Source: Methylobacterium sp. CB376
GTDB taxonomy: Bacteria; Pseudomonadota; Alphaproteobacteria; Rhizobiales; Beijerinckiaceae
DNA length: 64,000 bases
Assembly (NCBI RefSeq): GCF_029714205.1
Contig: NZ_CP121648.1
Span: 372,001-436,000 of the forward strand
Direction of reading: 5' to 3'
Positions 33,055-43,263 of this stretch are shown piece after piece. The stretch's first letter is position 1. Each line of letters opens with the position of its first letter. Below the pieces are notes generated by a model. It had not been told where the DNA came from. It made no database searches and worked only from the letters and a program-made list of their open reading frames with translations. The translations under genes were made by a program, and so were the position numbers.

Positions 33055-34185
33055 GTGACCCAGACGCGCGCAGGCGGGTGGAGGCGGGGCCGGGCCGTGA
33101 CGCCGTGGCTCGTGGTCGCCTGTCTGCTCGGGGCCGCGCGTCCGGCCGCGGCCGAGGTGGTGGTGGGCGTGGCGGTGCCGCGCACCGGGCCGGTGGCCGG
33201 CATCGGCGAGCAGGTGCTGCAGGGCGTCCAGGCCGCCGTGAAGGAGGCGAATGCCCGGGGGGGCCTCGCGGGCGAGCCGATCATCCTCGACGTGCAGGAC
33301 GATGCCTGCGAGCCGGGCCAGGCCGTCGAGGTGGCGGAGCGCTTCGCGAAGGCGGGGGTCGGCCTGGTGGTCGGCCACGTCTGCTCCAGCGCCTCCCTGG
33401 CGGCCTCGGACGTCTACGCGGCGAAGGGCGTGGTGATGATCAGCCCGGCCTCGAACGCCGCGCGCCTGACCGACCGCGGTCTGCCGACCATCTTCCGGGT
33501 CTCCGGGCGCGAGGACGACCAGGGGCGGCTCTCCGCCACGATCCTGGCGGAGCGCTTCCGGGACAAGAAGATCGCCATCCTGTACGACGACACCCCGCTC
33601 TCGCGCAGCCTCGCGGACTCGACCAAGGCCAACCTCAACAAGATCGGGCAGAACGAGACGCTGTTCGCCGCGATCGTGCCGGGCCAGACCGACGACGCGG
33701 CGCTGATCAAGCGGCTGCAGGGGGCCGGGATCGAGGTCGTCTACTATGGCGGCCACTACCAGGAGATGGGCAAGCTGGTGCGCAGCGCCGCCGAGCAGGG
33801 CTACCGCCCGCAATGGTTCGGCACCTCCGGCATCGCCACCAAGGAGTTCGGCACCCTGGCCGGCCCGGCCAGCAACGGCGTGCTGATGACCTTCAACCCG
33901 GACCTGCGCCGCAAGCCCGAGGCCGCCGCGGCCGTGAAGGCCCTGCAGGCGGACGGGATCGATCCGGGCGGCTTCGTGCTCTACGGCTACGCGGCCATGC
34001 AGGCGCTGGTCGAGGCCGGCAACTTCGCCCGCTCCAGCAACCCGAAGACCATCGCCGAGACGCTCCATTCCGAGCGCTTCAACCTCGTGCTCGGCAATGT
34101 CGGCTTCGACCAGAAGGGCGACGTGACGGCGCCGGGCTACGTGCTCTACGTCTGGCGCGACGGGGCCTTCACCTACGCGAATTGA
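33055..34185 (+). CDS. branched-chain amino acid ABC transporter substrate-binding protein (LivK-like)
   Basis: A 376-residue periplasmic binding protein (type I fold). The signal peptide includes VTPWLVVACLLGAARPAAAE (cleavage after AAA, about residue 33). The mature part starts VVVGVAVPRTGPVAGIGEQV, followed by KEANARGGLAGEPIILDVQD, VGHVCSSASLAASDVYA, ISPASNAARLTDRG and TIFRVSGREDDQG. These are family positions that bind the amino acid backbone. It presumably captures Leu/Ile/Val or a related ligand. The permease and ATPase genes (livHMGF) are not adjacent, so it is an orphan. GTG 33055 was chosen for its strong upstream GGAGG. Confidence 0.9.
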   Translation: MTQTRAGGWRRGRAVTPWLVVACLLGAARPAAAEVVVGVAVPRTGPVAGIGEQVLQGVQAAVKEANARGGLAGEPIILDVQDDACEPGQAVEVAERFAKAGVGLVVGHVCSSASLAASDVYAAKGVVMISPASNAARLTDRGLPTIFRVSGREDDQGRLSATILAERFRDKKIAILYDDTPLSRSLADSTKANLNKIGQNETLFAAIVPGQTDDAALIKRLQGAGIEVVYYGGHYQEMGKLVRSAAEQGYRPQWFGTSGIATKEFGTLAGPASNGVLMTFNPDLRRKPEAAAAVKALQADGIDPGGFVLYGYAAMQALVEAGNFARSSNPKTIAETLHSERFNLVLGNVGFDQKGDVTAPGYVLYVWRDGAFTYAN

Positions 34186-34203
34186 GGGCGGGCGGCGCGA
34201 GGG

Positions 34204-34222
34204 GGCGGCCGGCAGGGCCGCC
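34204..34222. terminator. short hairpin between convergent genes
   Basis: GGCGGCC (34204-34210) pairs with GGCCGCC (34216-34222) across a 5-base loop between the binding-protein stop and the aminotransferase stop. There is no T-run, so this is a tentative 3'-end structure. Confidence 0.35.
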
Positions 34223-34227
34223 GCCGC

Positions 34228-35526
34228 TCAGGCGACGGCGCGAAGCCGCGCCTCGGTCGCGGCGAGCAGCGTGCACAGGGCGACGACCTCCGCGGCCGCC
34301 TCCACCTCGGCGAGGCTCGGATAGGAGGGGGCGAGCCGCAGCATCCGGTCCTGCGGGTCGCGCCCGTAGGGGTGGGTGGCGCCGGCCGGGGTGAGGGCGA
34401 GCCCGCTCCCCGCCGCCAGTTCCACCACCCGGGTGGCGCAGCCCTCGGGCACCTCCAGCAGGATGAAGTAGCCGCCCTCCGGGTTGGTCCAGCGCGCCGC
34501 GCCCGATCCGCCGAGTTCCCGCTCCAGGATGGTGGTGACCGCCCGGAACTTCGGCGCGAGGAGCCGCCGGTGGCCGTCCATCAGCGCCTCGAGGGCGCCC
34601 TCGCGGGAGAGGAAGCGGGCGTGGCGCAGCTGGTTGAGCTTGTCCGGCCCGATGCTGCGCTTGCCGGCATGGGCGAGGTACCAGCGGAGATTGGCCGGCG
34701 AGGCGGCCAGGAAGGCGAGGCCGGCGCCCGCGAGCGTCACCTTCGAGGTCGAGGCGAAGACGATGGGGCGGTCCGGCTGCCCGGCCGCCGCCGCAGCCTC
34801 CAGCACGTTGCGCAGGGCCGGCCGGCGCTCGGTCAGGTGGTGGAGCGCGTAGGCATTGTCCCAGAACAGGCGGAAATCGGGCGCGGCCGCCGGCATCGCC
34901 GCGAGGCGCTCGACCGTGGATTCCGCGTAGGTCTCGCCGCCCGGATTCGCGTATTGCGGCACGCACCACATCCCCTTCACGCGGGGATCGCGCAGGCGCT
35001 CCTCGACCGATCCGAGGTCGGGGCCGTCCGGGTTCATCGGCACCGGCTCCATGACGATGCCGTAGGTCTCGCAGAGCGCGAAGTGGCGGTCGTAGCCGGG
35101 GACCGGGCAGAGGAACCGGATCTCCCCCTCGCGCGACCACGGGCCGGCCCCGCCCGGCACGCCCTTGAGCAGCGCGTAGACCAGGCAATCGTGCATCAGC
35201 GCGAGGCTCGAATTGTTGCCGACCGCGACCTGCTCCGGCGGGGCGCCAAGGATGGGCGCGAACAGGCGGCGCACCTCGGCGAGGCCCTGCAGCCCGCCGT
35301 AATTGCGGGCGTCCTCGCCGGTCTCGGTGAGGTGGTCGCGGTTGCCGGGCAGCGCCAGCAATCCCTCGGAGAGGTCGAGCTGCTCGGGCGCCGGCTTGCC
35401 GCGGGTCATGTCGAGCTTGAGGCCGCGCCGCGTCAGGGCGGCGTAGCGCTCCTGGAGCGCGGCCAGGGAGGTGCGCAGGGCCTCGGGCGGGAGTTCGGCG
35501 AGCGGAACCATACGGAGCGGGATCAT
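34228..35526 (-). CDS. class I/II aminotransferase (aspartate aminotransferase Ic type)
   Basis: A 432-residue PLP enzyme. Seen: KLDMTRGKPAPEQLDLS near residue 35, ARNYGGLQGLAEVRRLFAPI, VGNNSSLALMHDCLVYALLK, FLCPVPGYDRHFALCE, WCVPQYANPGGETYAE, RLFWDNAYALHHL, and the Schiff-base lysine in FASTSKVTLAGAGLAF. This TRGKP/PGYDRHF pattern marks the aspartate aminotransferase Ic group, active on aspartate/2-oxoglutarate in characterised members. ATG 35526 is used; a second ATG five codons on (MVPLAELPPEAL) is equally possible. It stands alone, convergent to the binding protein and downstream of rplQ. Confidence 0.88.
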   Translation of the reverse strand: MIPLRMVPLAELPPEALRTSLAALQERYAALTRRGLKLDMTRGKPAPEQLDLSEGLLALPGNRDHLTETGEDARNYGGLQGLAEVRRLFAPILGAPPEQVAVGNNSSLALMHDCLVYALLKGVPGGAGPWSREGEIRFLCPVPGYDRHFALCETYGIVMEPVPMNPDGPDLGSVEERLRDPRVKGMWCVPQYANPGGETYAESTVERLAAMPAAAPDFRLFWDNAYALHHLTERRPALRNVLEAAAAAGQPDRPIVFASTSKVTLAGAGLAFLAASPANLRWYLAHAGKRSIGPDKLNQLRHARFLSREGALEALMDGHRRLLAPKFRAVTTILERELGGSGAARWTNPEGGYFILLEVPEGCATRVVELAAGSGLALTPAGATHPYGRDPQDRMLRLAPSYPSLAEVEAAAEVVALCTLLAATEARLRAVA

Positions 35527-35650
35527 GGCGAGCGCAATCGTGACGGGCGGGGACGCGGCAGGGCCCGCGCCGGAACCGGGCGAGCCTCGCGCGACCGGCC
35601 GCCCGGGTCCAGCGGCGCGGCGCGGGGACCGGCCTCGCGCGGGGCTCATG

Positions 35651-35675
35651 AAAAAGGCGGCCCGGGGGCCGCCTT
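35651..35675 (-). terminator. rho-independent terminator of the alpha operon
   Basis: On the minus strand AAGGCGGCCC pairs with GGGCCGCCTT and runs into TTTTT, 24 bases after the rplQ stop. It marks the end of the long ribosomal supercluster. Confidence 0.8.
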
Positions 35676-35698
35676 CGCGTGGGAATCCGGCTTCGGGC

Positions 35699-36115
35699 CT
35701 ACTCGGCCGCCTCGGCCGCGGCCTGGGTCGGACCGGAATCCCGGCCGCGGGCGTCGACGTCGCGGTCCACGAACTCGATCACGGCGAGCGGGGCGTTGTC
35801 GCCGTAGCGGAAGCCGGCCTTCATGATGCGGCAATAGCCGCCCGGGCGGGCCTGGTAGCGCGGCCCGAGCACCTCGAACAGCTTCTTGACCATGGCCTCG
35901 TCGCGGATCTGCGCGATCGCCTGACGGCGGGCGTGCAGGTCGCCGCGCTTGCCGAGGGTGATCAGCTTCTCGACGACCGGGCGCAGGTCCTTGGCCTTCG
36001 GCAGCGTCGTGACGATCTGCTCGTGCTTGATCAGCGCGGCCGACATGTTGGCGAACATCGCCTTGCGGTGCTCGGTGGTGCGGTTGAAGCGGCGGCCCCG
36101 GTATCCGTGACGCAT
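35699..36115 (-). CDS. rplQ: 50S ribosomal protein L17
   Basis: A 138-residue protein with the complete L17 domain ([20 protein letters not shown], then [40 protein letters not shown]) and a short alphaproteobacterial acidic tail. L17 binds 23S rRNA near the exit tunnel region. It is the last gene of the alpha operon, 187 bases after rpoA with a long hairpin between them. Confidence 0.98.
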
Positions 36116-36214
36116 GGCTGTCTCCATTGATTGTCGGCCGCCGTGCCACGGGCCGGCCGGTCTTCGTTGATTGAGCGGCGAGGGGCGAAGGGGGCAGAGC
36201 CCGGCAGCACCCAT

Positions 36215-36256
36215 CGCCTCTCCCGACGGGCCCCGCGAGGCCCGTCGGGAGAGGCG
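36215..36256 (-). promoter_or_regulatory. perfect 18-bp hairpin between rpoA and rplQ
   Basis: CGCCTCTCCCGACGGGCC at 36215-36232 is repeated in exact reverse complement at 36239-36256, leaving a 6-base loop. No T-run follows in either direction, so it is not a classical terminator. It would form a very stable stem in the rpoA-rplQ transcript and could set the relative level of the two genes by processing or attenuation. Confidence 0.7.
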
Positions 36257-36302
36257 CGGGAAGCGGCGAGGTGGATCTTCCCCCTCGCCGCTCCCGGTCC
36301 GC

Positions 36303-37322
36303 TCAGTAGTGCTCCTCGAAGCGCTTGGCGAGGTCCTCGATGTTCTCCGGCGGCCAGCCGGGCACGTCCATGCCGAGGTGCAGGCCCATCGCGGCGAGCA
36401 CTTCCTTGATCTCGTTGAGAGACTTGCGGCCGAAATTCGGCGTCCGCAGCATCTCGGCTTCCGTCTTCTGGATCAGGTCGCCGATATAGACGATGTTGTC
36501 GTTCTTCAGGCAGTTCGCCGAGCGGACCGACAGTTCGAGCTCGTCCACCTTCTTGAGCAGGGCCGGGTTGAAGGGCAGCTGCGGCGCGAGCGGGGCCGCC
36601 TCCTCCTTCCGGGGCTCCTCGAAGTTCACGAAGATCTGGAGCTGGTCCTGGATGATGCGGGCCGCGTAGGCGAGCGCATCCTCGGGCGAGACCGCGCCGT
36701 TGGTCTCGACCGTCATGGTCAGCTTGTCCTTGTCGAGATCCTGGCCCTCGCGGGTGTTCTCGATGCGGTAGGACACCTTCGTGACGGGCGAGAACAGCGC
36801 GTCGACCGGGATGAGGCCGATCGGCGCGTCCTCGGGCCGGTTGCGGTCGGCCGGGACGTAGCCCTTGCCGGTCGCGACCGTGAACTCCATGCGGATCTCG
36901 GCCCCCTCGTCGAGCGTGCACAGCACGAGGTCGGGGTTGAGGATCTGGATGTCGCCGATCGTGCTGATGTCGCCCGCCGTGACCAGGCCGGGGCCGGTCT
37001 TGCGCAGGGTCATGCGCTTGGGCGCGTCGCTGTTCGAGCGGATCGCGATGGTCTTGATGTTGAGGACGATGTCGGTGACGTCCTCGCGCACGCCCGGGAT
37101 CGAGGAGAATTCGTGCAGCACGCCGTCGATGTGGACCGAGGTCACGGCCGCGCCCTGCAGGGACGACAGCAGCACGCGGCGCAGCGCGTTGCCGAGCGTC
37201 GTGCCGAAGCCGCGCTCCAGGGGCTCGGCCACCACGGTCGCCACGCGCTTGGGGTCGTGCCCCGGAACGACTTCGAGCTTGTTCGGCTTGATCAGCTCTT
37301 GCCAGTTCTTCTGAATCACCAC
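36303..37322 (-). CDS. rpoA: DNA-directed RNA polymerase subunit alpha
   Basis: A 339-residue subunit. The N-terminal dimerisation and assembly domain (1-235) contains [20 protein letters not shown] and the beta-contacting [17 protein letters not shown] linker rich in Glu/Pro/Ala leads to the C-terminal domain (about 255-339) with [17 protein letters not shown] and [16 protein letters not shown], which binds UP elements and activators. The start is GTG 37322, followed directly by a second GTG. It is the third gene of the alpha operon, 219 bases after rpsK. Confidence 0.98.
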
Positions 37323-37541
37323 GATGACACCTCTCGTCGACCTGTCGGGCTGCAGCCCGCGCCCGGCCAGCCCGCGACTCGTCCTGATCAGTCTCGAAGC
37401 TTGATGGGGAGCGGATGCGGTCAGGACACCGCTGCGACGCTTCCCGAGCCCTCAACGGAGAAACCCAGCGCCCTGGACAGGACGCCGGGTACCCGTTCGC
37501 GAATCCCGCCCGGCGCTACGGCGTCCGTCGGGGGGACCGGA

Positions 37542-37931
37542 TCAGACGCGGCGGCGCTTGCGCGGCCGGCAGCCGTTATGCGGGATCGGCGTCACGTCGC
37601 GGATCGACGTCACCGTGAAGCCCGCCGCCTGCAGGGCGCGAAGCGCCGATTCGCGGCCCGAACCGGGACCCGACACCTCGACCTCGAGGGTGCGCATGCC
37701 GTGCTCGGCGGCCTTGCGGCCCGCATCCTCGGCCGCGACCTGGGCCGCGTAGGGGGTCGACTTGCGCGAGCCCTTGAAGCCCATCGCGCCGGCGGACGAC
37801 CAGGAGATCGTGTTCCCCTGCGCGTCCGTGATGGTGATCATGGTGTTGTTGAACGACGCATTCACGTGCGCGACGCCGGACACGATGTTCTTGCGCTCGC
37901 GACGACGGATGCGGGTTGCTTCCTTGGCCAT
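37542..37931 (-). CDS. rpsK: 30S ribosomal protein S11
   Basis: 129 residues with the S11 core ([76 protein letters not shown]). It sits on the platform of the small subunit at the E-site mRNA path. The gene is unremarkable; it lies 192 bases downstream of rpsM in the alpha operon. Confidence 0.98.
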   Translation of the reverse strand: MAKEATRIRRRERKNIVSGVAHVNASFNNTMITITDAQGNTISWSSAGAMGFKGSRKSTPYAAQVAAEDAGRKAAEHGMRTLEVEVSGPGSGRESALRALQAAGFTVTSIRDVTPIPHNGCRPRKRRRV

Positions 37932-38123
37932 ATTCTCTTTCGATCCTTCAGGCGCGCCCGTCGTGCCAGGCGCTCGGGACGGTGCTGGCGGCGACGGGCC
38001 GCGGGGCTCAGGCGGCGCGCGGCGCCGCGGGTCAGGCGGCGCGCCGCGCCGCGAACGGGGGCGGCGACGGGCGCCGCGGACGAGGGCTGGGCGGGGCTCT
38101 GCCGGGCCCCTCCCCGCCGCGGA

Positions 38124-38492
38124 TCACTTCTTCTTGCCGGCGATCGGCTTCGCCTTGCCCTTGCGGGTGCGGGCGTTGGTGTGGGTGCGCTGGCCGCGGA
38201 CCGGCAGGTTGCGGCGGTGCCGCAGGCCGCGGTAGCAGCCGAGGTCCATCAGGCGCTTGATGTTCATCGCGACCTCGCGGCGGAGGTCGCCCTCCACCAC
38301 GTAGTCGCGGTCGATGGCCTCGCGGATCTGCAGCACTTCGGCGTCGGTCAGCTGGTTGACGCGGCGCTCGGCCGGGATCCCGACCTTCTCGGTGATCTCC
38401 TCGGCCTTCTTGGGGCCGATGCCGTGGATGTACTGGAGCGCGATGACGACGCGCTTGTTGGTCGGGATGTTGACGCCTGCGATACGGGCCAC
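38124..38492 (-). CDS. rpsM: 30S ribosomal protein S13
   Basis: 122 residues: [53 protein letters not shown] and a lysine-rich tail. S13 forms the head of the 30S subunit and the bridge to the large subunit. GTG 38492 is the start: family members begin exactly here and GGAGAG lies seven bases upstream. The ATG 15 bases earlier overlaps that binding site and is not used. First gene of the alpha operon, with its own promoter. Confidence 0.97.
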   Translation of the reverse strand: MARIAGVNIPTNKRVVIALQYIHGIGPKKAEEITEKVGIPAERRVNQLTDAEVLQIREAIDRDYVVEGDLRREVAMNIKRLMDLGCYRGLRHRRNLPVRGQRTHTNARTRKGKAKPIAGKKK

Positions 38493-38659
38493 TGGTGTGC
38501 TCTCCATCGCGTCCGGGGCGGCGAGCCCTCGCGGACGGTCTTCAGGGTGATCGCGCGCGTCCGGTGGAGCCCGGCCCCTGCGCGCCGTCCCGACGACAAA
38601 TCGGCCCGAGCGGCCTCCGAGGAGACCGCCGGGCCGTCCATGCCTGAACGAAGGAGGGT

Positions 38660-38688
38660 CGCCTAGCGCGGACGCCCCGGCTTGTCAA
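38660..38688 (-). promoter_or_regulatory. promoter of the alpha operon (rpsM)
   Basis: The minus strand has a consensus -35 TTGACA (38688-38683), a 17-base spacer, and a weaker -10 TAGGCG (38665-38660), starting 20 bases after the adk stop. The rpsM start lies about 168 bases downstream. This would let rpsM-rpsK-rpoA-rplQ be transcribed apart from the spc operon. Confidence 0.6.
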
Positions 38689-38708
38689 CCGGCATGTCCG
38701 CGCCCGCC

Positions 38709-39308
38709 TCACGCCGAGACCGGCTGAAGGCCGCCGAGCAACGCTTCGATCTCGCGGCTCACCTGGTCGATCGGCGCCATGCCGTCGATCGGCCGCAGCA
38801 GGCCGGTCCCCGCATAATATTCCGAGAGGGGGGCGGTCAGGCTGCGATAGGCGTCGAGGCGGGTCTTGAACACCTCCGGGGTGTCGTCCTTGCGCACCAC
38901 CTCGCCGCGGGCCAGGGTCTCGGCGGCGCGGTTGGCGATGCGGCCGACCAGCGCGGCCTCGTCGACCTTGAACTCGATCACCGCGTCGAGCCGCAGCCCC
39001 TTCCCGGCGAGGAGCGCGTCGAGGGCCTTGGCCTGCGCCACGGTGCGGGGAAAGCCGTCGAGGATGAACCCCTTGCGGGCATCCGGCTCCTCGATGCGGT
39101 CGCCCACGATGCCGATCACCACCTCGTCCGGCACGAGGCCGCCGCTCTCCATGATGCTCTTGGCCTGGAGGCCGACCGGCGTGCCCGCCGCCACCGCGGC
39201 GCGCAGCATGTCCCCGGTCGAGAGTTGGGGAATCCCGAACCGCTCGACGATCCGCGCCGATTGCGTGCCCTTCCCGGCACCCGGCGGGCCGAGGAGAATG
39301 ATCCGCAT
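38709..39308 (-). CDS. adk: adenylate kinase, short-lid form
   Basis: A 199-residue enzyme catalysing ATP + AMP = 2 ADP. Seen: P-loop [10 protein letters not shown] (residues 7-16), AMP-site [21 protein letters not shown], then the lid region [17 protein letters not shown], which is far shorter than the zinc or beta-stranded lid of E. coli Adk, and [20 protein letters not shown]. The short lid is usual in Rhizobiales. It follows secY with a 185-base gap and precedes the alpha-operon promoter. Confidence 0.97.
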   Translation of the reverse strand: MRIILLGPPGAGKGTQSARIVERFGIPQLSTGDMLRAAVAAGTPVGLQAKSIMESGGLVPDEVVIGIVGDRIEEPDARKGFILDGFPRTVAQAKALDALLAGKGLRLDAVIEFKVDEAALVGRIANRAAETLARGEVVRKDDTPEVFKTRLDAYRSLTAPLSEYYAGTGLLRPIDGMAPIDQVSREIEALLGGLQPVSA

Positions 39309-39412
39309 AACCTGTCTCTCCCTTGGACCCCGCGGGCGGTGGCGTCCGCCTTGGGGCCGATTGTTCTCACGCGTGCGGCCGACCTCGGATCCGACCAGGT
39401 GCCGACCACCCG

Positions 39413-39442
39413 AGCATAAGCGCCGAGTCGGCAACCGGCCAA
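39413..39442 (-). promoter_or_regulatory. possible promoter upstream of adk
   Basis: On the minus strand TTGGCC (39442-39437) is followed after 18 bases by TATGCT (39418-39413), about 105 bases before the adk start and after secY. Hexamers are reasonable but the evidence is only spacing and sequence. Confidence 0.35.
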
Positions 39443-39493
39443 TGATGATCGGTCCGGCCGGATCGCGATACCCACCCGGCCCCCGACTATGGA

Positions 39494-40831
39494 CTAACGG
39501 CGGCGCGCGCCGCGCAGCTTCGCCTTCTTCACCAGCCCCTCGTACTGATGCGCCAGCAGGTGTCCGTGGACTTGTGCAACGGTGTCCATCGTGACCGAGA
39601 CGACGATCAGCAGCGAGGTGCCGCCGAAGTAGAACGGCAGCGACGCGTAGGAGACCAGGATCTCCGGGATCAGGCAGATCAGGGTGAGGTAGGCGGCGCC
39701 GATCACGGTGACGCGGCTCAGCACCTTGTCGATGTACTCGGCCGTGCGCTCACCCGGCCGGATGCCCGGGATGAAGCCGCCATGCTTCTTGAGGTTGTCG
39801 GCCGTCTCCTGCGGATTGAACACCACCGCCGTGTAGAAGAAGGCGAAGAAGATGATCAGGGCGGCGTACAGCACCATGTAGAGCGGCCGGCCATGGCCCA
39901 GATAGGTCGCCAGCGTGGCGACGATGCCGGTGCCGCTCGGGTCGCTCTGGAAGCTCGCCGCGGTGGCCGGCAGCAGCAGCAGCGAGGAGGCGAAGATCGG
40001 CGGGATCACGCCCGGCGTGTTGAGCTTGAGCGGCATGAACGAGGTCTGCCCCTCGTACATGCGGTTGCCGACCTGGCGCTTGGGGTAGTTGATCAGCAGG
40101 CGGCGCTGGGCGCGCTCCATGAAGACGATGAAGTAGACCACCGCGGTGGCCATGACGGCCACGCCGAGGATCACGGCGGTCGAGAGCGCGCCCTGGCGGC
40201 CGAGCTCCAGCGTGCCGGCGATGGCCGAGGGCAGGTGCGCGACGATGCCCGCGAAGATGATCAGCGACGAGCCGTTGCCGATGCCGCGCGAGGTGATCTG
40301 CTCGCCGATCCACATCAGGAACAGCGTGCCGCCGGTCAGCGTGATCACCGTCGAGATCGCGAAGAACAGGCCGGGCTCCTGCACGATGCCGCCCGAGCTC
40401 TGCAGGCCCACCGCGATGCCCCAGGCCTGGAAGATCGCCAGCACCACCGTGAGGTAGCGGGTGTACTGGTTGAGCACCTTGCGGCCGGACTCGCCCTCCT
40501 TCTTGAGGGCTTCGAGCGAGGGCAGCACCGAGGTGAGGAGCTGCACGATGATCGAGGCCGAGATGTAGGGCATGATGTTGAGCGCGAAGATCGCCATGCG
40601 CTCGACCGCCCCGCCCGAGAACATGTTGAACAGGCCGAGCACGCCGCCCTGCGCATTGGCGAAGCTCTGCCGGAGCGCGTCGGGGTCGATGCCGGGCAGC
40701 GGGATGTAGGTCCCGAGCCGGTACACGATCAGGGCGCCCAGGGTGAACCAGATGCGCTTCTTGAGCTCGTCCGCCTTGGCGATGGCGCCGAAGTTCAGGT
40801 TTGCGGCGAGCTGCTCGGCTGCAGAGGCCAT
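39494..40831 (-). CDS. secY: preprotein translocase subunit SecY
   Basis: A 445-residue inner-membrane channel with ten transmembrane segments, such as [39 protein letters not shown] and [20 protein letters not shown]. Conserved cytoplasmic loops include [20 protein letters not shown] and the C5-type loop [18 protein letters not shown]. It exports unfolded preproteins with SecA, SecE and SecG. Last membrane gene of the spc operon; 110 bases separate it from rplO. Confidence 0.98.
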   Translation of the reverse strand: MASAAEQLAANLNFGAIAKADELKKRIWFTLGALIVYRLGTYIPLPGIDPDALRQSFANAQGGVLGLFNMFSGGAVERMAIFALNIMPYISASIIVQLLTSVLPSLEALKKEGESGRKVLNQYTRYLTVVLAIFQAWGIAVGLQSSGGIVQEPGLFFAISTVITLTGGTLFLMWIGEQITSRGIGNGSSLIIFAGIVAHLPSAIAGTLELGRQGALSTAVILGVAVMATAVVYFIVFMERAQRRLLINYPKRQVGNRMYEGQTSFMPLKLNTPGVIPPIFASSLLLLPATAASFQSDPSGTGIVATLATYLGHGRPLYMVLYAALIIFFAFFYTAVVFNPQETADNLKKHGGFIPGIRPGERTAEYIDKVLSRVTVIGAAYLTLICLIPEILVSYASLPFYFGGTSLLIVVSVTMDTVAQVHGHLLAHQYEGLVKKAKLRGARRR

Positions 40832-40941
40832 GACAGGGTCCTTGGAGGAGCGGCGGCGACGAATCGCGTTCAGAAACGGAGACGGCGGCCTCGCGCTGCA
40901 CGCACGGGCCGCCGCCGATCTCGATCGACTTAAGGTCTGCC

Positions 40942-41430
40942 CTACGCGGACGCAACCGCGCCGTCGGTCGCGGCGAGCGACTGGGTGACGGAGCCCCCGG
41001 CCTTCTCGATGGCCGCGACGGCCGACTTGGAGGCGCGGGCGACCTGGAAGGTCAGGGAGGCGGTGAGCTCGCCGACGCCCAGGATCTTCACGCCGTCGCG
41101 CACCCGCGAGACCACGCCGGCGGCGACCAGCGCCTCGACGGTGACGGGCGCGCTCGGATCGAGCTTGCCGGAATCGACCGCCTGCTGGATGCGCCCGACA
41201 TTGACCTCGTTGAGGTCGGTCGCGCCCGGGTTGTTGAAGCCGCGCTTCGGCAGGCGACGATGCAGCGGCATCTGACCGCCCTCGAAGCCCTTGATGGCCA
41301 CGCCGGTGCGGGCCTTCTGACCCTTCACGCCGCGGCCCGCGGTCTTGCCCTTGCCCGACCCGATGCCGCGTCCGACGCGCATCCGGTCCTTGGTCGCGCC
41401 CTCGTTGTCGCGAATCTCGTTCAGCTTCAT
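40942..41430 (-). CDS. rplO: 50S ribosomal protein L15
   Basis: 162 residues. The N-terminal [20 protein letters not shown] and the glycine-rich [20 protein letters not shown] thread into 23S rRNA; the globular part contains [14 protein letters not shown]. An Ala/Ser-rich C-terminal extension ([19 protein letters not shown]) is a little longer than in enterobacteria. It starts 10 bases after rpmD. Confidence 0.98.
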   Translation of the reverse strand: MKLNEIRDNEGATKDRMRVGRGIGSGKGKTAGRGVKGQKARTGVAIKGFEGGQMPLHRRLPKRGFNNPGATDLNEVNVGRIQQAVDSGKLDPSAPVTVEALVAAGVVSRVRDGVKILGVGELTASLTFQVARASKSAVAAIEKAGGSVTQSLAATDGAVASA

Positions 41431-41440
41431 GACGCCCTCC

Positions 41441-41632
41441 TCACGCCGCGCCGTCGAGGACGCGCACGAGGTGATGCACCTTCGCGATCATGCCGCGCAC
41501 GGACGGGGTGTCCGGCAATTCGGCGATGCGGTGGAGCTTGTTCAGCTTGAGGCCGATCAGCGTCTCGCGCTGGCTGGCCTCGCGGCGGATCGGCGAGCCG
41601 ATCTGCTGAACCCGCACGGTCTTCTCTGCCAT
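41441..41632 (-). CDS. rpmD: 50S ribosomal protein L30
   Basis: 63 residues: [55 protein letters not shown]. The Gly-Leu-Lys-Leu-Asn-Lys-Leu segment is the L30 hallmark. It is packed between rpsE and rplO with 10-base gaps on both sides, as in the canonical spc operon. Confidence 0.97.
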   Translation of the reverse strand: MAEKTVRVQQIGSPIRREASQRETLIGLKLNKLHRIAELPDTPSVRGMIAKVHHLVRVLDGAA

Positions 41633-41642
41633 GCCGCCCTCC

Positions 41643-42221
41643 TTACGCCGCGTCGGCCGAATCGGCCGAGCCCGGCTCGGCGTCGCGGCGGCGGGCCTGC
41701 AGGGCCGACACCTTGAGGCCGCGGCGCGCCGCCACCGCCCGCGGGGAATCCTCGCGCTTGAGCGCGTCGAACGTGGCGCGGATCAGGTTGTAGGGGTTCG
41801 ACGAGCCGAGCGACTTCGCCACCACGTCCTGCATGCCCACCGACTCGAACACGGCGCGCATCGGGCCGCCCGCGATGATGCCGGTGCCCTGGGGGGCGGC
41901 GCGCAGGATGACCTTGCCGGAGCCGTGGCGGCCGGCGACGTCGTGGTGGAGCGTGCGGCCCTCGCGCAGGGCCACCCGGATCAGGCCGCGCTTGGCCGCC
42001 TCGGTGGCCTTGCGGATCGCCTCGGGCACCTCGCGGGCCTTGCCGTGGCCGAAGCCGACCCGGCCCTTCTGGTCGCCGACGACGACGAGGGCGGCGAAGC
42101 CGAAGCGCCGGCCGCCCTTCACCACCTTGGCGACGCGGTTGATGTGGACCAGCCGGTCCACGAATTCGGTATCGCGCTCCTCGCGCTCGTCGCGACGGCG
42201 ACCCTCACGTTCACGTGCCAT
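41643..42221 (-). CDS. rpsE: 30S ribosomal protein S5
   Basis: 192 residues. A charged N-terminus ([18 protein letters not shown]) precedes the double-stranded-RNA-like domain ([38 protein letters not shown]) and the C-terminal domain ([39 protein letters not shown]). A 20-residue tail follows. S5 lines the mRNA entry channel and governs decoding accuracy. It begins 100 bases after rplR. Confidence 0.98.
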   Translation of the reverse strand: MAREREGRRRDEREERDTEFVDRLVHINRVAKVVKGGRRFGFAALVVVGDQKGRVGFGHGKAREVPEAIRKATEAAKRGLIRVALREGRTLHHDVAGRHGSGKVILRAAPQGTGIIAGGPMRAVFESVGMQDVVAKSLGSSNPYNLIRATFDALKREDSPRAVAARRGLKVSALQARRRDAEPGSADSADAA

Positions 42222-42321
42222 CAGATCACTTCCGGTTCACTGGCGCGGGCGGCGGTCCCGCTCGCATGATGTGCTTATGTCCGCCGTTGGCGCGGGGCCC
42301 CTGCGCGGCCCCGCCCCCGGA

Positions 42322-42684
42322 TCAGAACTCGAGGCCGCCCTCGCGGGCGGCGTCGGCCAGCGCCTTGACGCGGCCGTGGTAGAGGTAGCCCGAGCGGTCG
42401 AAGATCACCTTGGTGACCCCGGCCGCCTTGGCGCGCTCCGCCACCAGCTTGCCGACCTCGAGCGCCGCCGCCTTGTCGGCGCCGGTCTTCAGACGGGCGC
42501 GCAGGTCCTTGTCGAGGCTCGACGCCGCCGCGAGCGTGCGCCCGCTCGCGTCGTCGATGACCTGGACGTAGATCTGCTTCGAGGAGCGGAAGACCGAGAG
42601 GCGCGGACGGCCATTCGCCGCCGCGCGGAGCGCCCGGCGGACGCGCGCGCGGCGCCGGTCGAGCAGGTCGATTTTGCGAGACAT
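42322..42684 (-). CDS. rplR: 50S ribosomal protein L18
   Basis: 120 residues: a basic N-terminus ([20 protein letters not shown]), [20 protein letters not shown], then [20 protein letters not shown] and [21 protein letters not shown]18 binds 5S rRNA in the central protuberance with L5. It lies 12 bases downstream of rplF. Confidence 0.98.
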   Translation of the reverse strand: MSRKIDLLDRRRARVRRALRAAANGRPRLSVFRSSKQIYVQVIDDASGRTLAAASSLDKDLRARLKTGADKAAALEVGKLVAERAKAAGVTKVIFDRSGYLYHGRVKALADAAREGGLEF

Positions 42685-42696
42685 CGTCGGCCGCCC

Positions 42697-43230
42697 TTAC
42701 TTCTTCTTGCCTTCCTTGCGGAAGATGAACTCGTCGGAGTACTTCACGCCCTTGCCCTTGTAGGGCTCCGGTCCGCGATACTCGCGGATCTCGGCGGCGA
42801 TCTGTCCGACGCGCTGCTTGTCGATGCCGGCCACGATGATCTCCACCGGACGCGGGGTGGTGATCGTGATCCCGGCCGGGATCTCGTACTCGACGTCGTG
42901 GCTGTAGCCGAGCGACAGCTTGAGCACCTTGCCGGCGACCGCGGCGCGGTAGCCGACGCCGTTGATCTCCAGCTTCTTCTCGAAGCCCTTGGTCACGCCC
43001 TCGATGAGGTTGGCGACCTGGGCCCGCGAGAGGCCCCACATCGCGCGGGCCTCCTTGGTCTGGCTGCGGGGCTGGACCGAGATCGCGCCGTCGGCGTGGC
43101 TGACCTCGACCAGGTCGGGCACGCGGAACGACAATTCGCCCTTCGCGCCCTTGATCTTCACGTTCTGGCCGTCGACCGTGGCGGTGACGCCGGCCGGGAC
43201 GGTCACGGGCTTCTTGCCTACGCGGGACAT
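42697..43230 (-). CDS. rplF: 50S ribosomal protein L6
   Basis: 177 residues with the two repeated L6 domains: [20 protein letters not shown] at the start, [20 protein letters not shown] in the middle, and the C-terminal signature [20 protein letters not shown]. It stabilises the GTPase-associated region of the large subunit. Gap of 33 bases to rpsH. Confidence 0.98.
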   Translation of the reverse strand: MSRVGKKPVTVPAGVTATVDGQNVKIKGAKGELSFRVPDLVEVSHADGAISVQPRSQTKEARAMWGLSRAQVANLIEGVTKGFEKKLEINGVGYRAAVAGKVLKLSLGYSHDVEYEIPAGITITTPRPVEIIVAGIDKQRVGQIAAEIREYRGPEPYKGKGVKYSDEFIFRKEGKKK

Positions 43231-43263
43231 GTTCGTCTCTCCTCGTCGGGTGGGGTCTGCCGG

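Noticed and set aside
33055..34185. A complete branched-chain amino acid transport operon
   Set aside because: Only the binding protein is present; its neighbours are an aminotransferase and a dehydrogenase on the other strand.
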